Origin: Endozoicomonas euniceicola
GTDB taxonomy: Bacteria; Pseudomonadota; Gammaproteobacteria; Pseudomonadales; Endozoicomonadaceae
Length of the DNA: 64,000 nt
Assembly (NCBI RefSeq): GCF_025562755.1
Contig: NZ_CP103300.1
Span: 5,954,501 to 6,018,500, forward strand
Reading direction: 5' to 3'
Position 1 is the stretch's first letter; the number at the start of each line of letters is the position of its first letter. Below the pieces are notes generated by a model. That model searched no databases. It had not been told where the DNA came from and saw nothing but the letters and a program-made list of their open reading frames with translations. The position numbers and the translations under genes were made by a program. Of the stretch, positions 26,889 to 36,417 are shown piece by piece.

Positions 26889-29425
26889 ATGTTTGCTAAC
26901 TCGAAGTCTGCTGTACCCATAGAACCTCAATACACAGATTCACTGCTCACCACCCGGGCTTACGACCCGGAAAGCCAGATATTTCTATGCGACGACAGAC
27001 ATCTGTTCTTCGGTTTTCTGAGCCTGCCCCTCAGTGGTCTGGACAGTGGCTTGGATGACCGGCTTAACGGTTTACTGAACCAGGACTGGCCTGACGATAC
27101 GCTGTTGCAGTGCGGTCTTATCTCCAGCCCCGATATCATGAATACCCTTCATCAATTGAAGCTATCTGAAGACAGTGCCGAGCCTCGCTTTAAGGCCATG
27201 CTCAAACAGAATTTCCAGCAATTACAAGCCGGTATTCATGAGCCAGTGACCAATGAACAAATGCTGAGGCATGGTATTTTGTGGTTCACGATTAAGGTTC
27301 CCACCAGAGAGTTGTCGCCCAGCGAAGATGAACTGCTGCAAATAAAACGACTCAAGTCATCATTCCAGGGAGGGATTGAAACCGCTGGATTGCTATCCAC
27401 CCCTATGAGTCAGCATGACTGGCTCAGGCTGAATATGATTCTTGTCAATCATTATGAACATGGGGACTGGGCGATGGACGGTGTTTATGCGGATTCAGAA
27501 CGACCGCTGAATCAACAAGTGTTTGATCCGGATACCCCCCCTGCATGTTTCCCCCGACCAGCTGGAACTGGGTACCGAGCAAAAATACCGGGTCATAAAA
27601 GTACTGGTTGCCAAAAAACTACCCGCTTATGTGCCGCTGGGTCAGGCGTTTAACTACTTAGGGGCGCAGCATTCAATAACTTACCGGGCTTTTGGCTGTT
27701 GGCTGTTGGCTATTAGCTGCTCATACAGCCAAAAGCCAAAAGCCAACAGCGGTATATTATGTTCTGCTGCTTCCCTTAGGGGATAGTCAGAGCGGCCATC
27801 GGGGCATCAAGTGTTATGCCCAACTTCATGTACTGCTGCACTTTCCTTCAATCAACCAGCTTCAGTCCTCACTGAGTAACCGAAAGAGAATAGCCATACA
27901 GCAAGCCTCCAGCCCCATTACCCGCTTTGAGCCCAGGCTTATGGAGCGCAAGAAAGATTTTGATGTTTTGTTTGAAGCCCTGAATAAAGGGGATGCACCA
28001 CTAAAGCTGACGTTTTCTCTGACGCTGTATTGCAATTCAGCCAGGGAAGCCTGCCGTCTGTCGTCCAATGCCTGCAGTTACTTCCGCGAACTGGGATTTA
28101 TGCTCTATGAAGATGTCTATTTCATGTTACCCATGTTTCTCAACACCCTCCCCGGCAATGCCCAAAAAAGTACCCAAACCATTGCCATGCATGAGAAGAC
28201 CCTGGCGACCCGTCATGCCGTTCCACTCCTCCCCTTGTTTGATGACTGGCCAGGGCATCAGGAAGTCTTGCTGAACCTTGTTTCACGGCGTGGGCAGTTG
28301 ATGAACCTGTCTTTGTTTGAGTCAAACAGCAACTACAACGCCATTATCGCTGCCACTTCCGGAGCCGGTAAAACGGTTTTGGTGAACGAGATGATCAGCA
28401 ATATTCTGATTCGTGGCGGTCAATGCTGGGCACTGGATATTGGCGAAGGCTACAAAAAGCTCTGCCATCATTTTGATGGTCTGTTTCTGGATTTTGATCA
28501 GGGCAGCAATATCGGCATGAACCCTTTCGCTCTGGTGCATGATTACGAAGAAGAAGGGGATATTCTGCTGGCACTAATCATTGCCATGGTATCGCCCAGA
28601 GAACCACTGACGCCTTATCAGGAAGCGGGACTGAGAGAACAGATTCGTGAGTTATGGGAGCATGAGGGTACGGGAAGCAGTATTGATCTATTGCAGGAAC
28701 GGTTAAAGCATCATACGGACGAGCGTATGACCGATCTGGCAGTGCAGCTCAGTGCCTTCACAACACAAGGTGAATACGGTCGTTTTTTCTGTGGTGACAA
28801 TACACTGGATATTAACCAGTCATTTACGGTTCTGGAACTGCGCCATCTGGATAACCGGAAACATCTGCAACGAGTGGTAATTCTGGAACTGATCTACCTG
28901 ATCCAGCAAATCATGTATTTCGGTGATGTCAGCCGCCGTAAACTGGTGGTGATCGATGAGGCCTGGAACCTGATGCGGGACACTCAGGGAGCCGCCCTGT
29001 TTATTGAACACGGCTTCCGTCGCTTTCGCCGGTTTAACGGTGCCAATCTGATGGCCGCCCAGCGCATTGAAGACTTCTATGAAACCCCGGCTGGCCGTGC
29101 AGCATTAGACAACAGCGCAACCCAGTTTCTGCTGAAGCAGCAACTCGCCACCATCAACGAGTTAGAAAAGCAACAACGCCTACCCTTATCCCCAGAAGGC
29201 TATAAGCTGCTGAAAACCGTACACACCGTGGAAGGCAAATACTCTGAAGCATTGGTACTCACAGAACAAGGCTCCGGTATTGGTCGCCTGATCCTGAATC
29301 CATTTAAAAAACTGCTCTACTCCAGCCATCCGGAAGATGAAGGGGCAATCAGGGCTTACCGCTCTCAAGGCATCACATTGAGTGATGCCATTCTGCAGGT
29401 TTTGAAAGATAGAGGAATAAAATGA
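26889..29425 (+). pseudogene. traC: traC/VirB4-type conjugative ATPase, broken
   Basis: Three frames together encode one VirB4-like protein of the conjugative transfer ATPase class found in SXT- and PFGI-type elements. The first 215 residues are in frame 26889; the frame changes at a C7 run (27534-27540) to VSPDQLELGTEQKYRVIKVLVAKKLPAYVPLGQAFNYLGA; after a palindromic insertion (~27665-27770) it resumes in frame 27692 with LLPLGDSQSGHRGIKCYAQLH. The C-terminal domain is intact: Walker A AATSGAGKTVLVNEM, Walker B KLVVIDEAWNLM, and a QR-rich sensor region. Two separate lesions make it unlikely to yield a full ATPase. It should energise T4SS assembly at the inner membrane. Confidence 0.85.
27686..27750. 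repeat. Palindromic insertion inside traC
   Basis: A long imperfect hairpin: GGCTTTTGGCTGTTGGCTGT on the left arm and ACAGCCAAAAGCCAAAAGCC on the right, with a short loop of TATTAGCTGCTCAT. It is absent from the expected traC reading and shifts the frame. Sequences of this 'GGCTGTTGGCT' type occur as dispersed small palindromes in many bacteria (from memory). Confidence 0.65.
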
Positions 29426-29763
29426 CCGGGGGAAATTGGTTTTGGTTTCAAGTGCGGCTTCAGTCGCTACTTTTTATGGCAGCCCTGCTTAGCTCAATCG
29501 TCTACGCAGAACCGGGTGCACCACAGGTTCCAGAGCACAATCATTTTGTCATAGTTGCAAGGCCATTAACCATAGCTGAACGATTACAGATCATGGCTCA
29601 AATGCCTTTAATCCACTGCTGCGTTTTTGGAGCAACTTACTCCTTTATCGTTTTCTGGCCTTTCAATTGGCCCAATGGGCTTGAGCAAATCAAAAACTAC
29701 TGGCTATCGATGTATAACAACTCGGTAGAATATCCCCCTGATGATTCTCACGAAAATGAGTAG
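29422..29763 (+). CDS. Transfer-region membrane/periplasmic protein, unrecognised
   Basis: 113 residues starting at an ATG that overlaps the traC stop (ATGA). It has a hydrophobic N-terminus (FWFQVRLQSLLFMAALLSSIVYAEPG) that could be a signal peptide cleaved after VYA, and a second hydrophobic stretch, IHCCVFGATYSFIVFWPF, near residues 64-82. It lies where F-type systems have trbI or the traF-like signal peptidase trsF, but no catalytic Ser/Lys of a peptidase is visible. I cannot assign it further. Confidence 0.5.
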   Translation: MTGGNWFWFQVRLQSLLFMAALLSSIVYAEPGAPQVPEHNHFVIVARPLTIAERLQIMAQMPLIHCCVFGATYSFIVFWPFNWPNGLEQIKNYWLSMYNNSVEYPPDDSHENE

Positions 29764-29785
29764 TGACTTCTGTTACAAAAAACTA

Positions 29786-31690
29786 ATGCACAAACTCATT
29801 GCGATAATCTGCATTATGATCATTTTCTCTATAGCGATGGCAAACGAGCTACAAATTAAATTATTTGTTTCTGCAAGTATGGATAAATCGCTATTGACTG
29901 CGCTATTAAAAAAGTCTGCGGTTCGCACATTCATTGTCCGGGGGATTGGGGGTCAACATCAGAATTTAGGCATTGCTATTCAAAAATGGCAACAGATTTT
30001 GATGACCAATAGAACAACGACCACCGTTGAAATCAATCCTGTAGCTTTCCGGGAATACCAGATTGACCGGGTTCCCGCCATAACATTGCAAGTTGATGGA
30101 AAGACAGAGCTGACAGCTTTTGGAGTGACCTCCGTAGATTGGCTGATGCGTCAATATCAATCAGGCAGGCGTGGCCATCTCGGTATTTATGGTACGACTT
30201 ATCCAATCAGCGAACCGGACTTGCTGGAGGTGTTGCTTCAGCGCTTAAGCCAACAGGACTGGCAGGCAATAAAGGCAAAAACATCCCAGCGACTACAGAG
30301 CAAAGTCTTATCTTTCGGAGCAAAGCTGCCGACCAGTCGACAGGCATCCAGCAAAGTTCTGAAAATTTCCGGTCACTGGCGCACTCCCATCATTGCCCTG
30401 GATATCAACGATCGCCAGCAACAGAAGGCTGTAATTCAATGGTTGCAGCAATACCCCGACGCATTGGTGCTGGTTTCAAATGGTTCGTTGCAACAATTTC
30501 AAACACTGTCTGTTATCTGGCATCAGCATCCGATTTACATCATGCCTCCGGAGTTGGTTCATCGCTTTCAACTGACTGCTCTACCCACATTACTGACACC
30601 GGAAAGCCAGAATCACTGGCGAGTGACTACCGCAGAAGTATCACAGTTTTCAGCAATCGATGTGATGTCATGGGCAAGAGCTTTGATTTCCGGGTCAGCA
30701 CAATCAGCCTATGCCGTTGAAGCCACCGACAACCCATCAAAAGCTTTGTGCCAGAACGTACCAATCCTTTCAGAAAAACTGATCACCTCAGTCCCTTGGA
30801 AAGAACTGTTTCCCATCCGAATCGGGCTGGCAAAGCTGGGCTCTGGAAAGGAGCCGAATCACAGAGCCAAAAGCAGCACAGGACTCTGTATGTGTGAAGA
30901 CAGTGCAGGTATGTTTCATCCCGGAGTGACTACCGGGTTCTGGCGACCTCAGCGATTAATTGAACTGACCCGCAGTCCGGGCTGTTTGATGGCTCTGGGT
31001 GGTCACAAATTGCCTATTGTTGACCAGCGTCGCTGGGGAACGTTGGGCTCAGCCAACATTCCCAAAGGGCTGACTTATATGCACGCCCACGTTTACAGCC
31101 TGCCCTTGATAGAGATGCTGAACATGTTTACTGGCATTGGTGGCTGCACCAGTGATCTGGTGGATTTTGACCTGATGAACCTGTCCGAAGTCGATCCATC
31201 GTGGAATCATCCTGAACTGGCTGCCCTGCTCTCTCCGGATCTGGCGGCTTATGCCAACCCTGCGGCGATGAATGCCTGTACTGCTGACGGTCTGGCTGCT
31301 TTGAATTCACAACCAATGGACAGCTTGCACTGGTGCGCTGGTAGTTGGGGTAATATCTATCCTCTGTCAGGTTTCACCAGTACCTACGGACACTTTGCTG
31401 ATAACACCAGCCTGCTGGCAACAAGAGCTTTAGCCAAGATTCACCGCATCGGTCTTGCCCGAAAAACCGTAGGCGAGGATGCACAGTGCCACAGTCGTAT
31501 TACCCCTTGGCTACCCAAAAGTCAGTACAAGATGAGCATGTTCTGGCCGGAATCGGAAAAACAGAAAGCCCACTGGATCGGGGCTTCAGCTGCCACATGG
31601 GGAATGCATAGGCATCCGTTGGGTAAAGACGATGCCATGTACTTGATCTGGCAGTACCGGGATTGTTGTCAAACGGCAGTGAGCCAGTGA
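29786..31690 (+). CDS. traU: Fused TraW/TrbC-like and TraU-like pilus assembly protein
   Basis: About 634 residues from MHKLIAIICIMIIFSIAMA, which looks like a signal peptide; ATGs at 29741 and 29756 are alternatives. Residues ~20-300 contain two TrbC-type thioredoxin-like repeats (LQIKLFVSASMDKSLL ... YQIDRVPAITLQVDG; then PIIALDINDRQQ ... LTALPTLLTPE). From ~320 to the end is TraU: CMCEDSAGMFHPGVTTGFWRPQRLIELTRSPGC, WGNIYPLSG and numerous cysteines. In SXT/R391 and F these are separate proteins (TraW/TrbC and TraU). Here they form one open frame without a stop. The product is periplasmic and needed for pilus assembly and mating-pair formation in relatives. Confidence 0.8.
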   Translation: MHKLIAIICIMIIFSIAMANELQIKLFVSASMDKSLLTALLKKSAVRTFIVRGIGGQHQNLGIAIQKWQQILMTNRTTTTVEINPVAFREYQIDRVPAITLQVDGKTELTAFGVTSVDWLMRQYQSGRRGHLGIYGTTYPISEPDLLEVLLQRLSQQDWQAIKAKTSQRLQSKVLSFGAKLPTSRQASSKVLKISGHWRTPIIALDINDRQQQKAVIQWLQQYPDALVLVSNGSLQQFQTLSVIWHQHPIYIMPPELVHRFQLTALPTLLTPESQNHWRVTTAEVSQFSAIDVMSWARALISGSAQSAYAVEATDNPSKALCQNVPILSEKLITSVPWKELFPIRIGLAKLGSGKEPNHRAKSSTGLCMCEDSAGMFHPGVTTGFWRPQRLIELTRSPGCLMALGGHKLPIVDQRRWGTLGSANIPKGLTYMHAHVYSLPLIEMLNMFTGIGGCTSDLVDFDLMNLSEVDPSWNHPELAALLSPDLAAYANPAAMNACTADGLAALNSQPMDSLHWCAGSWGNIYPLSGFTSTYGHFADNTSLLATRALAKIHRIGLARKTVGEDAQCHSRITPWLPKSQYKMSMFWPESEKQKAHWIGASAATWGMHRHPLGKDDAMYLIWQYRDCCQTAVSQ

Positions 31691-34509
31691 AATACTTCCA
31701 GCTCAACAGTCTGTGTTGCCTGCTTCTCTTTGGCATAAGCACTGCCTTTGCAGAAGAAGCCACCAAAACCTTTGGGCAGCACACCCGTTCCCAGTGGCTA
31801 AACGACATCAATCATAAGACTGAAGCCGTTACCCGCAATCCGGAACCGATTATTGGTTCTGACCCCACTCTCATAATGGAAAAGTCTGAAGATCATCAAC
31901 ATCGACAACAGCTGGAACGCTTTTATCACCATGAAGATTTTGATGGTTTACAAACCTTTGGCGAACACCGAGCAACCCAATTGGAAACCGAACAGTCACC
32001 GGAAGGCGAAGCCTGGCGCCTGCTGAATCAATCGCCTGATCGCTATTACCCCGACGCCAATGAACACCGGATTCTCGGAGCTGTGGAACTGGGCGTAAAT
32101 GCACTGCAACATCCCAACACATGGTCAAAACAAAAACACTGGCCTACCAATGCTCAGGGCAATCCGGTTTATGACTCTAATGCAGAGATGAGTACCACCA
32201 TTGCCCGCCTGCGCCAGCACTTTAAAGGCTGTGACTACCAGAAAACGCTGGTGCTGAAACAGGATCGGCAGGTTCATAGCCCCGATATCAGGGAATGCAC
32301 ACGGGCATTGGTTACGGACGACAGCGTAACGCTTAACCGTAAAATCAGAATCAGCCCATTCCTTGAATACGTCTCCGGTTCAGGATTGGCAGGAATGAAC
32401 AGTTGTGAAGGCCGTTCTGTCAATGAAGGCTGCATTCAGATTCGATTAGGTAAAGACCGGGGCGCAGATAACTACTATCGCTGCGGCTGCTGTATCAAAG
32501 AAGAAACCTTCACTGTCACATTGCCAAGACCGGAAGCCCTTACCCGTGCCGTTATCCAGGAAGCCCGCTGGGATGACCGGATGCAAATCTGGATTAACGA
32601 TCACAAGCTATGGCAGAGCAATGGCGACTTTCCACCGGAGAGCGGCGGAGGTTGTGAGCTGGATGAGAACTTTCACCTGAACAGCCCGGTGGCTCTGGAC
32701 AGCTCTCTATTCAAAAGCCCGGATCATCAACTCACTGTCAAAATACGCACCTCTGTGGGAGACAGAGGTGAAGGCTACGCCCTGTTAAAACTGTACTTTG
32801 ATACGAACCAACTGGTGGATGAAGACCGCTGGACACCGTCTTCCGAACTGGAGCGACTGCACGCCATGAAACAGTGGCAGCAGGACGGTTTATGCAGTCT
32901 GCAATTCCACTGTCTTGAACAGATGACAGAGGCCGAATACTCGCTTCACGGCAAAGTGATTCCGTTGCATCCGACCTTGTCACGACAACTGCCTTCTGAC
33001 TGCAAAACAGCAAGAGCAGAAGCTGACTGTTTTTATTACAAAACCACAGCCACACAACAGCCTCCCGATAGCTGCGCCCAGTTCGCCAATAATCCTGACT
33101 GTGAATTTCTCGGCAGCCGATGTCTGGGAGACTCTCCATCACAAGAATATGGCACCTGCTACACCTCGGAAGACCGCTACGACTGCGGCTACACCGGTTC
33201 ACTAAATCGCATTGGCATCGAAGAAAGCATTCACTGTGAAGGCCAACCCATGAAGTGCATGTTAGGAGAGTGCCAGGCGGATATTACCGACGCTGATAAT
33301 ACGGATTTTGCCAGTGCGGTCAGTGGGCTTCACGCCGCAAAACATATGGCGCACGACATGGAGTGCGACCCTTATGGTGGCGGCTGCCAGATATTCAGCG
33401 GTAAAGCCTGCACCTGTAAAAAAGGTATTTTCAATATGGTGGACTGCTGCAACCTGCCCACCAATGTCAATTTCGCCAGTTATATGAATTTGTTACTGAT
33501 GGGTTATCTGTTCGATAAGTCTGCAATCCATCTTCAATCAAACTACCCCAACCAGTTAACCGGCCAGTACCAGAAAATGCGGGAATCTTTGATGCAGGGC
33601 ATCAACAAACTCAGCCAACCCGCAAAAAATTTATGGTCAGACGTGGGAAAGAGTTGGGACAAGCTCTCCGAAAAACTATGGCCAACACCGGCTGAAGTCC
33701 ACACGCAAACCGCTACAGCCCAACCTATTGCCGGAGAGCTGTCGCAAGAAGCGCAGTCATCTCTGTTGGGCAATATGCAGCAACAACTCATGCGAAAAAT
33801 GGCCGAAGTCGTCCAAAAAATACTGGGAGAAGACGCTACCAACCTGTTGTTCCGAACCGTGGGTGACAATTTGGCTTCACAAAGCGGGCAACTAAGTCAG
33901 CAAGCATTGATGCTGAATCCAGCCATCACCTCGGCGATCAGTGCCGTTACCATGCTCTACACCGCCTACACCATGACCAAACTCATCATCCAGATCACCA
34001 ACAAATGTGAAGACGAAGAGTTTGAGCTGGCAGCAAAGCGGGAAATGAAAACCTGCCATAAGGTCGGTAGTTACAAAAAATCCAAATTACTGGGGATAAG
34101 CAGCATGGAGTACAACAGTTACTGCTGCTTCAACTCACCACTGTCACGCATTCTGCAGGTAAAAATCAGACAACAGTTAAACATGGGCTGGGGTTCCGCC
34201 AAACATCCGGATTGTTCTGGTATCACTCCCGAGGTTTTACAAATAGTAGACTGGAACCGAATCGACCTGAGCGAATGGCTGGCACTGCTGAAGCTGCAAA
34301 ACAAGTTGCCGGAATTGAATGCCGATACACTGAAGCAGCTCAACTTGGAAACGCTGACAGGCAAAGGTTCCCGACTGGATTTTGATGAACAAAGGCAAGA
34401 TAGCCGTCAGCGACTGGAAGACCGTTATCAGGGTATAACACCCAGTCAAACCACCAACTACCAAAGCAATAAAGCGGATTCGTTACGCCGCAGCAAGAGT
34501 TACCCCTGA
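31687..34509 (+). CDS. traN: TraN-like mating-pair stabilisation protein
   Basis: The GTG at 31687 overlaps the traU stop (GTGA) and opens with a clear signal peptide (MKYFQLNSLCCLLLFGISTAFAEE), which I prefer to the ATG at 31663. About 940 residues, very cysteine-rich (for example YYRCGCCIKEETF, CKKGIFNMVDCCNLP, SYCCFNSPLSRIL), the hallmark of TraN outer-membrane adhesins. The C-terminal ~150 residues (SPLSRILQVKIRQQLNMGWGSAKHPDCSGITPEVLQIVDWNRIDLSEWL) match the conserved TraN end. Family knowledge: TraN contacts recipient outer-membrane proteins. It is long compared with F TraN (~600), as in SXT relatives. Confidence 0.85.
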   Translation: MKYFQLNSLCCLLLFGISTAFAEEATKTFGQHTRSQWLNDINHKTEAVTRNPEPIIGSDPTLIMEKSEDHQHRQQLERFYHHEDFDGLQTFGEHRATQLETEQSPEGEAWRLLNQSPDRYYPDANEHRILGAVELGVNALQHPNTWSKQKHWPTNAQGNPVYDSNAEMSTTIARLRQHFKGCDYQKTLVLKQDRQVHSPDIRECTRALVTDDSVTLNRKIRISPFLEYVSGSGLAGMNSCEGRSVNEGCIQIRLGKDRGADNYYRCGCCIKEETFTVTLPRPEALTRAVIQEARWDDRMQIWINDHKLWQSNGDFPPESGGGCELDENFHLNSPVALDSSLFKSPDHQLTVKIRTSVGDRGEGYALLKLYFDTNQLVDEDRWTPSSELERLHAMKQWQQDGLCSLQFHCLEQMTEAEYSLHGKVIPLHPTLSRQLPSDCKTARAEADCFYYKTTATQQPPDSCAQFANNPDCEFLGSRCLGDSPSQEYGTCYTSEDRYDCGYTGSLNRIGIEESIHCEGQPMKCMLGECQADITDADNTDFASAVSGLHAAKHMAHDMECDPYGGGCQIFSGKACTCKKGIFNMVDCCNLPTNVNFASYMNLLLMGYLFDKSAIHLQSNYPNQLTGQYQKMRESLMQGINKLSQPAKNLWSDVGKSWDKLSEKLWPTPAEVHTQTATAQPIAGELSQEAQSSLLGNMQQQLMRKMAEVVQKILGEDATNLLFRTVGDNLASQSGQLSQQALMLNPAITSAISAVTMLYTAYTMTKLIIQITNKCEDEEFELAAKREMKTCHKVGSYKKSKLLGISSMEYNSYCCFNSPLSRILQVKIRQQLNMGWGSAKHPDCSGITPEVLQIVDWNRIDLSEWLALLKLQNKLPELNADTLKQLNLETLTGKGSRLDFDEQRQDSRQRLEDRYQGITPSQTTNYQSNKADSLRRSKSYP

Positions 34510-35006
34510 TCAGGAAACAAGCCCACAATATGTTTAACCGGAAGCATCAGTGTCATGGGGTTAAATGGAGATTCCTTAAACCCGTACTGAAGGTAGAATT
34601 GCCGGGCTTCTTCGGAAACAGCATGAACCAACATGGCTTTGACACCGATGTGCTGGGATACAACCAGTGTTCGCATCATGGCATCTTTCAACAAACCCGA
34701 GCCAATACGCATTCCCTGATGCTCTTGATCAATGGCCAGTCGCCCCAGCACCGTCACTGGAATCGGGTCTGGCATATTCCGGGCAAGGGATTTTGGTGTT
34801 TGCATTCGTTCAATACTGCCGCTGGACAGTGCGTAGTAACCAACAACCCTATCGCCTTTGCACACAACAAAGGTACGGCTGGCATTGGCAGATTGATTTT
34901 TCAGAGCTGTTTTTTTCAACCATTCCGTCAGTACATCATGGCCACAATCAAAATCGTCTGTATTGTGATCTTTTGTCAGTAATTCCGGTGCCCTGATTAC
35001 TCCCAC
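34500..35006 (-). CDS. tacT: GNAT acetyltransferase toxin (TacT/AtaT type)
   Basis: 168 residues of a GNAT fold. The opening APELLTKDHNTDDFDCGHDVLTEWLKKTAL is the typical TacT N-terminus, followed by RTFVVCKGDRVVGYYALSSGSI, LGRLAIDQEHQGMRIGSGLLKDAM (the acetyl-CoA loop, here Q-G-M-R-I-G) and the Tyr of FYLQYGFKESP. Family knowledge: these acetylate charged aminoacyl-tRNA and block translation. It overlaps the antitoxin gene by ~10 bp. It is placed on the minus strand between traN and traL, a typical hitchhiker stabilising the element. Confidence 0.88.
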   Translation of the reverse strand: MGVIRAPELLTKDHNTDDFDCGHDVLTEWLKKTALKNQSANASRTFVVCKGDRVVGYYALSSGSIERMQTPKSLARNMPDPIPVTVLGRLAIDQEHQGMRIGSGLLKDAMMRTLVVSQHIGVKAMLVHAVSEEARQFYLQYGFKESPFNPMTLMLPVKHIVGLFPDQG

Positions 35007-35260
35007 GGTGCAGCCTCTGCCAATAGTTTACTGAGTTTACTCTGTTCAGGAACAGGTGCTTCGAGAGCCTCTTCAAAGGCTTTGGTCTGAGCCTCATCCA
35101 GAGTAAATACTCGTTGATCAAGCAATACATTCATCGCTTCCCGACAGGCAACATCAAGAATAAAAGCGGTTCTATCCTTATTCAGCACAGCCGCTGCCAT
35201 GGTCAGCAAAGCTTGCTGTACGGGTTCAACCCGCATATTGATGGGAACTGTTTTAGCCAT
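34997..35260 (-). CDS. tacA: DUF1778 antitoxin (TacA type)
   Basis: 87 residues from the ATG at 35260 (MAKTVPINMRVEP), preceded by GAGGTG; an in-frame upstream ATG at 35296 is less likely. The ribbon-helix-helix N-terminus (INMRVEPVQQALLTMAAAVLNKDRTAFILDVACREA) followed by the helical toxin-binding tail (FTLDEAQTKAFEEALEAP) is standard for DUF1778. It neutralises the adjacent GNAT toxin and represses the operon. A TATAC-rich palindromic stretch just upstream (35270-35320) may be its operator. Confidence 0.88.
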   Translation of the reverse strand: MAKTVPINMRVEPVQQALLTMAAAVLNKDRTAFILDVACREAMNVLLDQRVFTLDEAQTKAFEEALEAPVPEQSKLSKLLAEAAPWE

Positions 35261-35338
35261 ATAACACCTCTGTATATCTGTTGGACTTACAATCAAGTAT
35301 AGCCATTAGATATACAATATTCCAAGGAGTTTTGTTCC

Positions 35339-35620
35339 ATGGAAATCCCCCGCACCATCAACGACCCCATCCAGTTCCTGTTCTGGTCTCTGGACGAGGT
35401 GTACCCTGTGGCTGTCGGCCTGATCTGGGGCATCTGGTTTGACCATCTGTTCTTTGGCATTTTGCTGGGCATTATGGCGATACGCCTGTACCGGCGATTT
35501 CGGGATCGGCATCCCGACGGGCATCTGAGCCACCGAATGTACTGGCTGGGGTTCTGCTTCTCCCGATCCAAAACACTGCCTAACCCCTATATCCGAACTT
35601 TCTACCCCTGTCGCAAATGA
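35339..35620 (+). CDS. traL: TraL conjugal pilus assembly protein
   Basis: 92 residues. IPRTINDPIQFLFWSLDEVYPVAVGLIWGIWFDHLFFGILLGI is a characteristic TraL stretch: a short cytoplasmic start and two membrane spans. The C-terminus, RRFRDRHPDGHLSHRMYWLGF, is basic. It is the first gene of the traLEKBVA run, overlaps traE by 4 bp, and follows the antitoxin promoter region with its own ATG at 35339. Family knowledge: inner-membrane pilus assembly component. Confidence 0.85.
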   Translation: MEIPRTINDPIQFLFWSLDEVYPVAVGLIWGIWFDHLFFGILLGIMAIRLYRRFRDRHPDGHLSHRMYWLGFCFSRSKTLPNPYIRTFYPCRK

Positions 35621-36171
35621 CCATCACCGACTACCTGCAACGCTTTAAAGAGTGGCGACAACGGCTGTGTATGGATCGGTTGATCCTGCTGGTTCTGGTC
35701 GTTACCAACGCCCTGCTGATTGCTCACTGTCTGAGTCGTAAACCAACGGTGGAGCTACTACTGCCGTTTATGGAAACTCAGGCTGGCATTCATTCCGGCG
35801 AGGCTTCTGTCGCTTACCACGAATGGTGGGGGCTGTCGCTGGCCGAACTGTTGGGCAATCTGAACCAACAGAACCTGTCGTTTGTAGAATCCCGACTGCA
35901 AAGCCTGTTTGCTCCAAACCTTTACCAGCAAGTTCAGGAGACACTTAACAGACAGTTTCGTCAGCTCCGGGAAGATAAAGTCAGCATGAGCTTTGAGCCG
36001 TTACATATTGAATTTATTGAAGAATCGAAGGCCGTAAAAATCACGGGCAATGCAGTAATGAGCTCTGGTAATCAACGGTTGAAGGGACAAAAAACCTTCA
36101 CGTTCCGATTCGACATTATCCGCTATCGCCCTGTGCTGGCTGCCATTCAGATTGATTCCAACCTGAAGTAA
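35617..36171 (+). CDS. traE: TraE conjugal pilus assembly protein
   Basis: 184 residues. One N-terminal membrane anchor (LILLVLVVTNALLIAHCLS, ~22-40) is followed by a periplasmic VirB8/TraE-like domain (YHEWWGLSLAELLGNLNQQN ... FRFDIIRYRPVLAAIQI). Length is normal for the family (~185-200). Its last ~30 codons lie in a 243-bp stretch that is repeated downstream at 37438-37680. Confidence 0.83.
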   Translation: MTITDYLQRFKEWRQRLCMDRLILLVLVVTNALLIAHCLSRKPTVELLLPFMETQAGIHSGEASVAYHEWWGLSLAELLGNLNQQNLSFVESRLQSLFAPNLYQQVQETLNRQFRQLREDKVSMSFEPLHIEFIEESKAVKITGNAVMSSGNQRLKGQKTFTFRFDIIRYRPVLAAIQIDSNLK

Positions 36172-36322
36172 CACTCCGGGAGTACCTCACCATGAACAGA
36201 GCATTGGCTTCTGTCGTCTATGTTTTTTGCTTTTTATTTGGATCACCATTAATCGCCGCCGGAGTACCACCGGTAAAATTGCAGGTGTCACCCGGACAAC
36301 AACAGATGGTCACCCTGAGTCG
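36080..36322. repeat. 243-bp diverged direct repeat, copy 1
   Basis: Spans the end of traE, the traE-traK spacer and the first ~44 codons of traK. It aligns base for base without gaps to 37438-37680, with about ten substitutions clustered in the traK signal-peptide region. The two copies bracket 1.1 kb of foreign DNA (36323-37437). Confidence 0.9.
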
Positions 36323-36340
36323 GACAATGGTTCTCTCTTG
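36192..36340 (+). pseudogene. Truncated traK copy (first 44 codons)
   Basis: A 49-codon frame beginning MNRALASVVYVFCFLFGSPL encodes the TraK signal peptide and mature start (PPVKLQVSPGQQQMVTLSR), then runs into foreign sequence (TMVLS-stop). The complete traK begins at 37550 with the same residues and a few substitutions. It is the orphaned start left by the insertion. Confidence 0.85.
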
Positions 36341-36417
36341 ACAAAAACAGGGACTCAAACCAAAATTTCCTTATATTCATCGTCCCTTGTCCTAGGACGT
36401 AGGACAAAGAGAGCATC

